This document shows positions 1-9,953 of a stretch of 64,000 nucleotides of DNA, piece after piece (position 1 is the first letter of the stretch; every line of letters starts with the position of its first letter). Made by a program: the position numbers and the translations under genes. The stretch lies in the NCBI GenBank assembly GCA_015501585.1, contig JADNRY010000310.1:1-64000 (forward strand), read 5' to 3'. Below the pieces are notes generated by a model. It saw only the letters and a program-made list of their open reading frames with translations, was not told the origin of the DNA and ran no database searches. Source of the DNA: Rhodocollybia butyracea (taxonomy: Eukaryota; Basidiomycota; Agaricomycetes; Agaricales; Omphalotaceae).

Positions 1-259
1 ATAAATATGCTATAGATAGGCTACAGATGAATTACAAGTAGGCAAACCAAAGGTACATATAGGCTATGCATGGTCTACAGATATGCTACTCCAAGGTGAC
101 AAATAGGCAACAAATAGGTTGCACCAAGGCTAAAAATATACTACAGATAGGCTACAGATAGATTACAAGTAGGCAACACCAGGGCCCAGGGGTACAGACA
201 GGCTACTCCGAGGCCACAAATAGGCAACAGATAGGTTACAAATAGACTATAGAGCACTC

Positions 260-430
260 ATGGCTGCACATACATCCATGAACCCATTGTTCCGACCTAG
301 TGACAGAGAACCCTTCACCTGCACAACTGTGGCAAGCCAGGGGATATCGCAAGGAAGTGGCCAAGGGCAGTGGTATGGAAGGGAAAGGGCAAAAACAGGG
401 CTAACAGAACCAGAACTTGCACAGCATTCT
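260..430 (+). pseudogene. Retrotransposon gag fragment with decayed zinc knuckle (left copy)
   Basis: The frame opens with ATG at 260 and reads MAAHTSMNPLFRPSDREPF, followed by a region equivalent to the C-x2-C part of a gag zinc knuckle. In this copy one base is missing just after the first cysteine codon, so the frame shifts. The sister copy at 6095-6283 keeps the frame and shows CHNCGKPGD with the His and last Cys positions replaced by Asp and Trp. The fragment is fused directly to LTR-like sequence, as expected of an internally deleted retrotransposon. It is unlikely to be functional. Confidence 0.6.
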
Positions 431-432
431 GC

Positions 433-1067
433 AGTCAGGCTGACTGATCCACAGCATTTCCGCAGTTATGACTCAAAACTATAGTACATATTAAACAGTA
501 TATAAGAAGGCTTGATTTACCAATGTAAGGTAGATGTATTATTTTTTTTGAATCCAACCCCACTTGTTTGCTATTATCACTTGTGTGAATCACCAGACCA
601 ACTCATTGTATCTTGTTGAGCTATCTCCAAGTTGTAATCTACTAATATTTACCTGTTGAGCTATCTCCTAGTGAAATACCTCTTTAATTGCCACTTGTTG
701 AGCTATCTCCAAGTTGTAACTTCCTATTACTTGTTGAGCTATCTCCGAGTACTAGACACCACACACACTACTACTTGTTGAGCCATCTCCGAGTATTAGT
801 TCTGATCCATATTACTACTTATTAAGCTATTTCTCAAGGTAACCATATTATTATTTGTCGAGCTATCTCCAAATAATAACTTCTGTGATTACAAACTAGT
901 TACTGACTGTCCTTGAGCCTAGTTGTTTGAGTATATATTCTTTGCCTAGTGGTTTTAACAAACAGAAAGGCTCGCTCTATAGTCTCTATTAATTTATCAT
1001 TGTTACCACTGAGTTACATACTGTGAGATACAGTCAGTGGTGATTATGGAGAGGCGGAGGCGTTACA
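433..1067 (+). mobile_element. LTR fragment (left arm copy)
   Basis: From the run around 433 (GACTGATCCACAGCATTTCC) onward this matches the LTR-like copy at 15360-16034. It has a TATA-like box (AGTATATAAG, about 499-508), then the hairpin array at 606-879, and ends ...GGCGTTACA at 1067. The words AGACTATAG flank it on both sides (near 243 and 1068), but the surrounding satellite supplies similar words, so a target duplication cannot be claimed. The 5' part of the LTR and most internal sequence are missing. Confidence 0.65.
606..879 (+). other. Array of eight hairpins with conserved apical loop (left copy)
   Basis: Eight units share the core TTGAGCTATCTC, itself able to fold as GAG-CTAT-CTC. 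The flanks differ from unit to unit yet are mutually complementary, for example TTATTATTTG with CAAATAATAA in the last unit. The array begins about 100 bp downstream of the TATA-like box, in the expected transcribed leader. Unit 7 of this copy is degenerate (AAGCTATTTCTC). Confidence 0.7.
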
Positions 1068-1104
1068 AGACTATAGATATGGACAGGCTACAGATAGGCT
1101 ACTC

Positions 1105-1293
1105 TATGATTATGACCATACACTTGCGGGGGTCAAGGTGTTATGCATTGTTTTTCTTGAGCATTATGCTCAGAGGCCGCCATTATGCATTAACCATAGC
1201 GCTATATGTGTAAATAAATAAGCGGGCCAAAGGCCCGCCAGCAAGATTTGCGATGTTTCAATGCTTAGAGCCTCCTGTTATGTGTTACGCATT
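1105..1293. mobile_element. Truncated copy of the ATTATGACC MITE
   Basis: This matches 5251-5438 in inverted orientation, with the ATTATGACC end at about 1109. It stops at 1293, exactly where the inverted duplication ends, so the second terminus is missing. It contains the same GCGGGCC-AAA-GGCCCGC hairpin. Confidence 0.6.
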
Positions 1294-2040
1294 CAAGATT
1301 GTGTAACTTTGTGTCAGCAGATAGACATATCTCCACATTTCCAGAGCTTTAGTGAAAAAATTGTGAACAGTTTGAGGGTTATGAGCAGTTGTAGATTTGG
1401 TAGTAATGAGACTCTGACACTTAGTATGGTTTTATAGTCATGCTAAAGGTAAAATTCTTGATATCATTGGACAAATAATGACTGGGAAAAGCCCAGGCTT
1501 TGGCCCCAGGCTTCAGGCCTTGGGGGATTCAAGCCTGAGCCCAAGGCCCATTAAGGCCTGCTATAACCCGTGCTCCAACACCGCCCTGGACCCTCCCTCC
1601 CTCCACATGATATTTTGGTTATGCTACTTTCTTATATGGTAATCCATGAGCAACATATGAGTCATCTTTTCTTGCTTATCCTTGCTGACTGACCTGTATC
1701 CTTGACCCAAATGCTTTAAGACTATTTTATATATTAGCTTTCAATGTGGCTAACACTGTATATGATATTTATAATAATATCCTTCATCTAGGATTGATGA
1801 TGTCAAACTGTGTGACTGGCCTCACTGAGGCAGCTGGCAAGGTTCCAAAGGCACTGCACTGACCATATAGTGTTCACAGTGTAAAAATATACACATCTTT
1901 TGATAAAAAAGCTAATTTGAGGGTAGGTTTGGGGTGGGTCAAAAAGAAGAAAAAAAATCAGACCTCTCCAAGGGCCCTCCCTCCTTACCCCTGGTATGGG
2001 ATTTTTCGGTCCGGACCCCTTGATCTGTTGCTTATTTGTA
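1294..2040. other. Intergenic, no gene recognised
   Basis: No supported coding frame was found. A block at about 1490-1570 is rich in AGGCCC/GGGCCT words (CCCAGGC, AGGCCTT) and resembles 4445-4540. Both look like remains of a palindrome-rich MITE. The rest is unremarkable AT-rich sequence that leads into the satellite. Confidence 0.5.
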
Positions 2041-2789
2041 CCCTTGGACTGGCATATCTGTAGACCATCCACAGCCTATTTGTACCCTTGGTGTTGCCTC
2101 CTTGTAATCTATCTGTAGCCTATCTATAGCCTTCTGTAGCCTTGGTGTAGCCTATCTGTGGCATATGGGTAGCCTTGGAGTAGCCTATCTGTCAACCATC
2201 CATAACCTATTTGTACACATGGTGTTGCCTACTTGTAATCTATCTGTAGCCCATCTCTAGTCTATTTGTAGCCTTGGTGTAACCCAAGGGGTGTTCATCG
2301 GTCATCTTGGTCATATAGGGTAGGGAGGGGGGGGGGGGTGGGGTCTAAGTGCCTTAACAGTAAAATATCCTAACACAAAGATAATTGTAAGGCCAAACAG
2401 GCTGACCTAGACAAGCTCACTATTTGAGAACATTGCTTGTTCACTGCAGCAGTATTGAAGATACTACTAAGTCAGCTGGATAGACAAGCAAAAGAGCTGG
2501 TGTCACACATTTCAGGCTTGAGTGTGATGGAGAATGCCTTATGAGGTGTGGGAAACTCGTTCCGTATATAGTAGGAAGGGGAGGGGAGGGGGGGTATATT
2601 GACCTTAAGACTAAAATACAAGGTGATATATAATAAAAAAAATTTTGCACACCCCTTGGTGTAACCTACCTGTTACACATTTGTAGCCTTGGAGTAGCCC
2701 ATCTGTAGACCATCCATAGTCTATTTGTACCCTTGGTGTTACCTCGTAATCTATCTGTAGCCTATCTCTAGTCTATTTCTAGCCTTTGT

Positions 2790-3085
2790 TAAGGTGGATA
2801 TCTAGACAACGAAACAGAATACAATCAGACCTCAGTAGATCACACAATAATGTGGTCAAAGACTGAATAGTATGTACCTAGACAATGAAACAGAATACAA
2901 TCAGACTAGAGTAGATCAGTATGCAGTATAGGTGTATAGGTAGACTGGAAAAACATACCCTCAGTAGATCACACAATAATGTGGTCAAAGACTGAGGAAC
3001 GATAAAAGACGAAGCAAACAGATGTAAGTGAGGGGCACTTGACAAGATATACTAAGTACGGAACGCAATAAGATGGACTCCAACA
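2790..3085. other. Insertion in satellite with an internal direct repeat
   Basis: The stretch CTCAGTAGATCACACAATAATG and its continuation appear twice, near 2838 and 2957. TAGACAA(C/T)GAAACAGAATAC also appears twice. The neighbouring satellite resumes cleanly at about 3086. It looks like a piece of a mobile element, but no terminal repeats or coding sequence were identified. Confidence 0.4.
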
Positions 3086-3969
3086 GCCTTGGTGTAACCT
3101 ATCTATTGCATATTTGTAGCCTTAGCATAGCTTACCTGTGGCCCATCCATAGCCTATTTGTTCCCTTGGTGTTGCCTACTTGTGATCTATATGTAACCTT
3201 TCTATAGCCTATTTGTTGTTGTAATAGGCACCTGAGGGTAAACCGACAGCAATGAGTGTATTTCTGGTTGTCCTCTCCATGACAGTCGGAAGAGAGAGAC
3301 AAACGGATGCAGAAGCATCTGCTGACTACAGCTTTATACCTATGTTAGATTACAAGCTTGTAATGACAAATCCTAATCCAACATTTGTAGCCTTGGTGTT
3401 GCCTCCTTGTAATCTATCTGTAGTCTATCTGTACCCTTGATGTAACCTATCTGTGGCCTATTTGTAGCCTTTGAGTAGCCTATCTGTAGACCATCCATAG
3501 CCTATTTGTAGCCTTGGTGCTGCCTCCTTGTAATCTATCTCTAGTCTATCTGTAGCTTATCTGTACTGTTGATGTAGCCTATATATCTGTAGCCCAGAGT
3601 GACCATCCATAGTCTATTTGTACCCTTGGTGTTACCCCCGTAATCTATCTGTAGCCTATCTATACTCTATTTCTAGCCTTGGCGTAGCCTATCTACTGCA
3701 TATTTGTAGCGTTGGAGTAGCTTACCTGTATCCCTTCCATAGCCTATCTGTACCCCTGGTGTTGCCTGCTTGTAATCTATCTGCAGCCTATCTGTAGCCT
3801 TCATGTAGCCTATCCATACCCTACTTGTAGCCTTAGTGTTGCCTATCTGTAGCTTTGGAGTAGTCTATTTGTAGCCTAGGCATTGCCTATGTTAGGTTTG
3901 GTTTAGCGCCCTGGTAATGCCTCCTTGTAATCTATCCTGTAGCCTATCTATAGTCTATTTGTAGCCTTG

Positions 3970-4540
3970 GTGTTGCCTACTTGTATCATGCAACTAGACA
4001 ATTATATCCGGGAATGGGCATTTAAATCCACCATCAGAGTTAGATGCCCCTTCCTCACATTATGGTGAATTTTTTTCATAATGCATATTACATGTGTTGC
4101 TTTCAACATTAGAGAGCTTCTTTCTGAACAAAATGCTCATATATGTCTTGGTCAGGCTTGAAAACATGCCAGTGTACAAATTGAGACATACACAGGATTT
4201 GATCTACTAGGCCCAGATTCAGTTGTGCAGCAGATGGAAACTGGGGATGAAGGAGATAGAAGTCATGTGTGCAACAGGTACATACATATCAAAATAGTTG
4301 ACTGCAGGAACCTGTGAAAACCCTTGAGCAACAAGATGAGCCTTTACCACATTTTCCGCCACATCTTTTCTGCCTTGAAAATATATTCAAGACTACAAAG
4401 AGGGTACAGATAGTCAATGAATAGACTATGGATAGGCTACAAACTGGCTAGGGCTTGGGCCTTACTTTCAGGAGGCCCTGGCCCGCTAAAGCCTGGCCTG
4501 GCCTGTGGGCTTGAGGCCCAGCCCAGCCCCGCATATCACT
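3970..4540. other. Insertion in satellite, no gene recognised
   Basis: Non-satellite sequence sits between satellite blocks. Its last part (about 4445-4540) is rich in GGCCC/GGGCC words like 1490-1570 and like the hAT-type element at 20788-21374. No open frame of note was seen. Confidence 0.4.
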
Positions 4541-5187
4541 AATTTGTACTCTTAATGTAACCAATCTGTAGCTTATTTGTAGCCTTGGAGTAGCCTACCT
4601 GTAGCCCATCTATAGCCTATTTGTAGCCTGGGTGTTGCCTACTTGTAATCTATCTGTAGCCTACCTATAGCCTATCTGGATGCTTGATATAACATATCTG
4701 TAGCCTATTTGTATCCTCAGAGTAGGTTATCTTTAGACCATCCATAGCCCATTTGATATACTTGCAAGTACCTGCCGGCATCCTGGAGTTGTGGAAATCT
4801 TTAATTTGTACCCCTGGTGTTGCCTACTTGCCATCCATCTGTAGCATATCTATAGCCTATCTGTACCCTTATTGTAACCTATCTGTAGCCTATTTGTAGC
4901 CTCAGAGTGGCCTATCTGTAGCCCATCCATATCTATAGTCTATTTGTAACCTTGGTGTAACCTATCTGTTGCCTATTTGTAGCCTCGGAGTAGCCTATCT
5001 GTACCCCTAGTGCTGCCTACTTGTAATCTATCTGTAGCCTGTCTGTACCCTTGATGTGACCAATCTGTAGCCTATCTGCAGACCATTCATAGCCTATTTG
5101 TATCCCTGGTTTTGCCTACTAGACTACCTATACCCTATCTGTACCCTTGATGTAACCTATCTGTAGCCTATTTGTATGCTCAGAGTA

Positions 5188-5438
5188 CTGTATAATTATG
5201 ACCGGATGCTCCATAATGTGTAACAGGACCCCCAAGCATGGGGATTTTGCAATGCGTAACACATAACAGGAGGCTCTAAGCATTGAAACATCGCAAATCT
5301 TGCTGGCGGGCCTTTGGCCCGCTTATTTATTTACACATATAGCGCTATGGTTAATGCATAATGGCGGCCTCTGAGCATAATGCTCAAGAAAAACAATGCA
5401 TAACACCTTGACCCCCGCAAGTGTATGGTCATAATCAT
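5188..5438. mobile_element. Small TIR element (MITE), complete copy
   Basis: The ends carry ATTATGACC and GGTCATAAT as inverted repeats. The hexamer AGAGTA stands on both sides (5182-5187 and 5439-5444) and looks like a target duplication in the satellite. The interior holds a GC-rich hairpin GCGGGCC-TTT-GGCCCGC in an otherwise AT-rich sequence. No coding capacity was seen. Confidence 0.6.
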
Positions 5439-5476
5439 AGAGTAGCCTATCTGTAGCCTGTCCATATCTATAGTCT

Positions 5477-6111
5477 TGTAACGCCTCCGCCTCTCCATAA
5501 TCACCACTGACTGTATCTCACAGTATGTAACTCAGTGGTAACAATGATAAATTAATAGAGACTATAGAGCGAGCCTTTCTGTTTGTTAAAACCACTAGGC
5601 AAAGAATATATACTCAAACAACTAGGCTCAAGGACAGTCAGTAACTAGTTTGTAATCACAGAAGTTATTATTTGGAGATAGCTCGACAAATAATAATATG
5701 GTTACCTTGAGAAATAGCTTAATAAGTAGTAATATGGATCAGAACTAATACTCGGAGATGGCTCAACAAGTAGTAGTGTGTGTGGTGTCTAGTACTCGGA
5801 GATAGCTCAACAAGTAATAGGAAGTTACAACTTGGAGATAGCTCAACAAGTGGCAATTAAAGAGGTATTCACTAGGAGATAGCTCAACAGGTAAATATTA
5901 GTAGATACAACTTGGAGATAGCTCAACAAGATACAATGAGTTGGTCTGGTGATTCACACAAGTGATAATAGCAAACAAGTGGGGGTTGGATTCAAAAAAA
6001 TAATACATCTACCTTACATTGGTAAATCAAGCCTTCTTATATACTGTTTAATATGTACTATAGTTTTGAGTCATAACTGCGGAAATGCTGTGGATCAGTC
6101 AGCCTGACTGC
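5477..6111 (-). mobile_element. LTR fragment (right arm copy)
   Basis: This is the inverted copy of 433-1067 and runs on the minus strand. The TATA-like box, the hairpin array (5665-5938) and the terminal GTTACA are all preserved. It differs from the left copy only by scattered single bases, so the duplication is recent relative to the divergence from the 15-kb copy. Confidence 0.65.
5665..5938 (-). other. Array of eight hairpins with conserved apical loop (right copy)
   Basis: This is the inverted duplicate of the array at 606-879, read on the minus strand. Cores and stems are the same apart from single-base changes. One stem flank reads GTTGTATC here against GTTGTAATC in the left copy. Confidence 0.7.
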
Positions 6112-6283
6112 AGAATGCTGTGCAAGTTCTGGTTCTGTTAGCCCTGTTTTTGCCCTTTCCCTTCCATACCACTGCCCTTGGCCACTTCCTTGCGATATCC
6201 CCTGGCTTGCCACAGTTGTGGCAGGTGAAGGGTTCTCTGTCACTAGGTCGGAACAATGGGTTCATGGATGTATGTGCAGCCAT
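6095..6283 (-). pseudogene. Retrotransposon gag fragment with degenerate CCHC motif (right copy)
   Basis: A 62-codon minus-strand frame starting at 6283 holds a degenerate zinc knuckle: the first two cysteines (FTCHNC) are present, but the expected His reads Asp and the last Cys reads Trp. A basic tail (KGKGKNR) follows, as in copia and gypsy gag proteins. It is the in-frame counterpart of 260-430 and differs by one base in the knuckle. It is a remnant, not an intact gag. Confidence 0.6.
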
Positions 6284-6284
6284 G

Positions 6285-6796
6285 AGTGCTCTATAGTCTA
6301 TTTGTAACCTATCTGTTGCCTATTTGTGGCCTCGGAGTAGCCTGTCTGTACCCCTGGGCCCTGGTGTTGCCTACTTGTAATCTATCTGTAGCCTATCTGT
6401 AGTATATTTTTAGCCTTGGTGCAACCTATTTGTTGCCTATTTGTCACCTTGGAGTAGCATATCTGTAGACCATGCATAGCCTATATGTACCTTTGGTTTG
6501 CCTACTTGTAATTCATCTGTAGCCTATCTATAGCATATTTATAGCCTTGGTGTTGCCTGCTTGTAATCTATCTATTTGTAGCCTTGGAGTTGCCTACTTG
6601 TAACCTATCTGTAGCCTTTGTGTTGCCTGCTTGTTGCAGCAGCTTGTAATCTATCTGTAGTCTATCTGTAGCCTAGCTGTACCCTTGACGTAATCTATCT
6701 GTAGCCTATTTGTAGCCTCCGAGTAGCATATCTGTAGCCCATCCATAGCCTATCTGTGCCCTGGGTGTTGCCTACTTTTAATCTATCTGTAGCCTA
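6285..6796. repeat. 11-bp satellite array, continued
   Basis: This is the same ordered 11-mers as 2041-5187. Bases 6285-6542 belong to the inverted duplication. The array is interrupted at 6797 by a MITE whose target duplication (GTAGCCTA) is satellite sequence. Confidence 0.85.
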
Positions 6797-7134
6797 TAAA
6801 GATGGACACAAGTCCAGCTCTTTACAGGTGACCCACTTGGTTTAACCTGTGGAAATACCCGCCTGACCTGGATCTGGCTGATCCAGGTACCTGTTCCCAC
6901 AGGTGCGGGTCAGGTCACAGGTCAGCCCTTGGGGATTTTCAGACCTATAAAGTAGTATATTTTAAGTACAAATACCTACAAATACCTGCAGGTTGACCTG
7001 CATGGCCTGGATCCGGCGGATCCAGATACCCGTTTCCCATGGGTCCAGGTCAGGTCACAGGTTGTTTTTTTTGGGTGCAGGTACCTGTGCAGTGGGTCCA
7101 GGTTTACCGGGATCTGGACTCATGTCCATCCCTA
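6797..7134. mobile_element. hAT-type MITE, GGATGGACA family
   Basis: The ends are TAAAGATGGACACAAGTCC and GGACTCATGTCCATCCCTA in inverted orientation. Both sides carry the perfect 8-bp direct repeat GTAGCCTA (6789-6796 and 7135-7142), as expected of the hAT superfamily. The interior consists largely of CAGGT/ACCTG and GGATCC-like palindromic words and encodes nothing. At least eight more copies or fragments of this family are in the window. Confidence 0.85.
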
Positions 7135-7142
7135 GTAGCCTA

Positions 7143-8480
7143 TCTGTAGCCTATCTGTAGCCTTGGTGTAACCTATCTGTTGCCTATTTGTAGACCATCC
7201 TCCTTGTGTTTCCTGCTTGTAATCTATTTGTAGTCTTTGAACCCTTTATCAGTAGCCTCTCTGTAGCCCCTCCATACCCTATCTGCACCCCTGGTGCTGC
7301 CTACTTGTAATCTATCTGTGGTCTATCTATAGTCCATCTGTAGCCTTGTTGTAGCCTATCTGTAGCCCATCCATAGCCTATTTGTACCCCTGGTGTTGCC
7401 CACTTGTAATCTATCTGCAGCCTATCTATAGTCTAATCATTGCCTTGGTATTGCCTGGGGGTAATCAATCTGTAGTCTATCTGTAACGTATTTGTAGCCT
7501 CAGAGTAGCCTATCTGTAAACCATCCATAGCATATTTGTAGCCTATCTGTACCCTTCATGTAGCCTATTTATACCCTACTCATAGCCTTGCCTATCTATA
7601 GTCTATTTGTAGCCTTGTTGTCACCTGTCTGTTGCATATTTGAAGCCTTGGAGTAGCCTATCTGAAACCTATCCATAGATTATGTGTAGCCCTGGTGTTG
7701 CCTACTTGGAATCTATCTGCCAGAGCCTGTCTATAGCCTATTTGTAGCTTTGGTGTTGCCTCCTTGTAATCTATCTGTAGTCTATCTGCAGCCTATTTGT
7801 AGCCTTAGAGTAGCCTATCTGTAGACCTTCCATAGACTATTTGTACCCTTGGTGTTGCCTCCTTGTAATCTATCTGTAGCCTATCTATAGTCTATTTGTA
7901 GCCTTGGTGTAACCTATTTATTGCTTATTTGTGGCCTTGGAGTAGCTTTCCTGTAGCCCATCCATGGCACACTTCAATGTACCCCTGGTCTTGCCTACTT
8001 GTAATCTATCTGTAGCCCATCTATAGCCTATTTGGAGCCTTGGTGATGCCTACTTGTAACCTATCTGTAGCCTATCTATAGTCTATTTATAGCCTTGGTG
8101 TCACCTATCTGTTGCATATTTGTTGCCTTTGAGTAGCCTATCTGTCACCCATCCATAGCTTATGTGTAGCCCTGGTGTTGCCTACTTGTAATCTATCTGT
8201 AGCCTATCTGTAGCCTACCTGTGCCCTTGATGTAACCTATCTGTAGCCTCAGAGTAGCCTATCTGTATCCCTTCCATGGCCTATGATCTGTACCCCTGAT
8301 GTTGCCTACTTGTACTCTATTTGTAGCCTATCTGTACCCTTCATGTAGCCTATCCATACCCTACTCATAGCCTTAGTGTTGCCTATAGGCTGTAGCCTAT
8401 TTGTAGCCTCAGCATTGCCTATCTGTGCCCTTTGTGTAGCCTATCCATAGACTATCTGTACCCTCTTTGTAGTCTTGACT
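7143..8480. repeat. 11-bp satellite array, right part
   Basis: This is the cleanest part of the array. From about 7801 to 7965, fifteen consecutive 11-mers can be read without a length change (CCTTAGAGTAG, CCTATCTGTAG, ACCTTCCATAG, ACTATTTGTAC, CCTTGGTGTTG and so on). The array decays after about 8460. Confidence 0.85.
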
Positions 8481-9953
8481 ATATTTTACTTCAACATAAT
8501 ATTCTTGTTTCACTTCAATCTTATAACCATCCTATTTCTATTTATCTTCTCAAACTTTTCACATTCATTTCCCATTTTCTATACATGCTCTTTCTTATTA
8601 TTTTGATATGCCTTTAAATATTCTCCATGATATATCCCTCTTGTTTCCATAAGTCTTACTTCTCCAATATTAGACCCCAGGTGAACAATCTTGACATCAT
8701 TAGCTATTCAAACTTCTCATAACATCCACATTTGCTCTTTGTATGTTTTCTGTCTGTTCATTCAAATGTCATGAAATAATGATCAATACACCTGAAAGTG
8801 CAGTTGTCATAATCCATCAAAATCATCTTGATGCCTTTGTGCTGCCCTATACCATAGCTTAACATAACTCTTTCACTATTTCTAGTGTTTGAGCTGCATG
8901 TTTTTTCAATAATGGTGCATCTTCATTCCAAACAGATAAGAAACTTATAGGCACCAAATAGGTACAATAGTTCATACATTTATTCACTGTATGTCAGTAA
9001 TCATGACATTCATATTATGCTAATGACATACCTCATACTTTCTATATATCTTTACTAAAACCTGCAACATCTGCAATGGATAAACAGGGACATTCACTTT
9101 TCATATACTCATTATAGCTTTATTATTCATAGCATAACTTACATAAACCAGCATTCCGTAGTATCAGCATTGCATTACTGAAGATTCATAAAATTATGTT
9201 AAACATTATTTATCTTTAGTGTAATTCCAGCATATATTCTCCATGTTCTGCAATTAATAATGAAGATGTGTTTGCATGATTATGGCTCATTATAGGTAAA
9301 AAACTGGAGTATAACTTGAGCAAAATTATAGCATATATATACCATTACTTTTTTGCATGTTGCTTATATATATTACAAGCAATGAATGACATATAGGAGC
9401 TAGATATCTACATTTGCTAAACATATATATCTCACAATTATGGCACATTATATGTAAAAAATCAAAAATCTACTTCTCATAAGTTCAGCAAAATTTATAG
9501 CAGACATTTTGCATAACTTTTCCATACATCTTACAATTAATAGAAAACATATATGCATTATTTATATATGTTTGCTCAGCATACATATTTCATAATTCTT
9601 GCTCCTTATAAAGAAGAAACCAAAAAGCGGCTTCTCATAAGTTCAGCAAAATTATAGCAGATGTTTTGAATAATGTTTCTGTATGTCTTTTGTATGTAGC
9701 ACCAGGAATGAGGGATATATAAGCATTATATATTGACTGGAAGCACTATGTTTCCACCATATGTCCAGGATGACTTTTGCCCCTTATACATATTTAATTG
9801 TAAATCTATATGTCTCAGCTTTAACATGATTTTACAATGTTTTCAATGAAAGCATTAGAAAATATGTGAATCCCACTTGGTGAGATTTTCACATTTGTTC
9901 AACATATATCATGGCAAATCACATGAACCTGCATCCAGTGTAGTGTCAATGGC
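8481..9953. other. AT-rich intergenic region upstream of the WD40 gene
   Basis: No coding frame was seen. A phrase CTTCTCATAAGTTCAGCAAAA recurs near 9472 and 9629, with a weaker version near 9315, suggesting an old tandem repeat of roughly 150 bp. The last codons before 9954 (after an in-frame TGA at 9924) read like the end of an NLR spacer, so an N-terminal NACHT part may once have stood here. Confidence 0.5.

Larger units (their letters stand above)
1..1293 (+). repeat. Left arm of 1.3-kb inverted duplication
   Basis: Reading the reverse complement of 5251-6542 reproduces this segment almost base for base. Only small homopolymer and single-base differences were seen, for example one extra A near 670 and 8 versus 7 T near 542. 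Position 1 pairs with 6542 and 1293 with 5251, and the arm may continue left of the window. It contains satellite (1-250), a gag fragment, an LTR part, more satellite and a truncated MITE, so a composite locus was duplicated in inverted orientation rather than a single element inserting twice. Confidence 0.9.
2041..5187. repeat. 11-bp satellite array, interrupted
   Basis: The sequence parses into successive 11-mers such as CCTATCTGTAG, CCTATTTGTAG, CCTTGGTGTTG, CCTACTTGTAA and TCTATCTGTAG. Twelve different 11-mers recur in order, giving a higher-order unit of about 132 bp. Unrelated insertions interrupt it at about 2290-2650, 2790-3085, 3215-3385 and 3970-4540. No coding role is seen, since 11 is not a multiple of three and frames rotate. 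Confidence 0.85.
5251..6542 (-). repeat. Right arm of 1.3-kb inverted duplication
   Basis: This is the mirror copy of 1-1293, separated from it by about 3.96 kb. In this arm the small TIR element at the inner end is complete (5188-5438), whereas the left arm stops inside it at 1293. The duplication breakpoint therefore lies inside that MITE, and this arm is the better candidate for the source. Confidence 0.9.

Noticed and set aside
606..879. CRISPR-like array from the regularly spaced TTGAGCTATCTC cores
   Set aside because: Intervals are 36-45 bp but irregular, the intervals are partly complementary to each other around each core, and the host context is an LTR.
243..1076. Target duplication AGACTATAG around the LTR fragment
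   Set aside because: The flanking satellite contains ATAGACTATAG-like words by itself, so the match is not evidence of insertion.
1..1293. Viral-type inverted terminal repeat
   Set aside because: The arms contain satellite plus retroelement and MITE remnants and are not at an end of anything. A segmental inverted duplication explains them.
2041..8480. CRISPR-like or direct-repeat/spacer array
   Set aside because: The 11-mers are contiguous and all variants of one another, with no unique spacers. The genome is eukaryotic.
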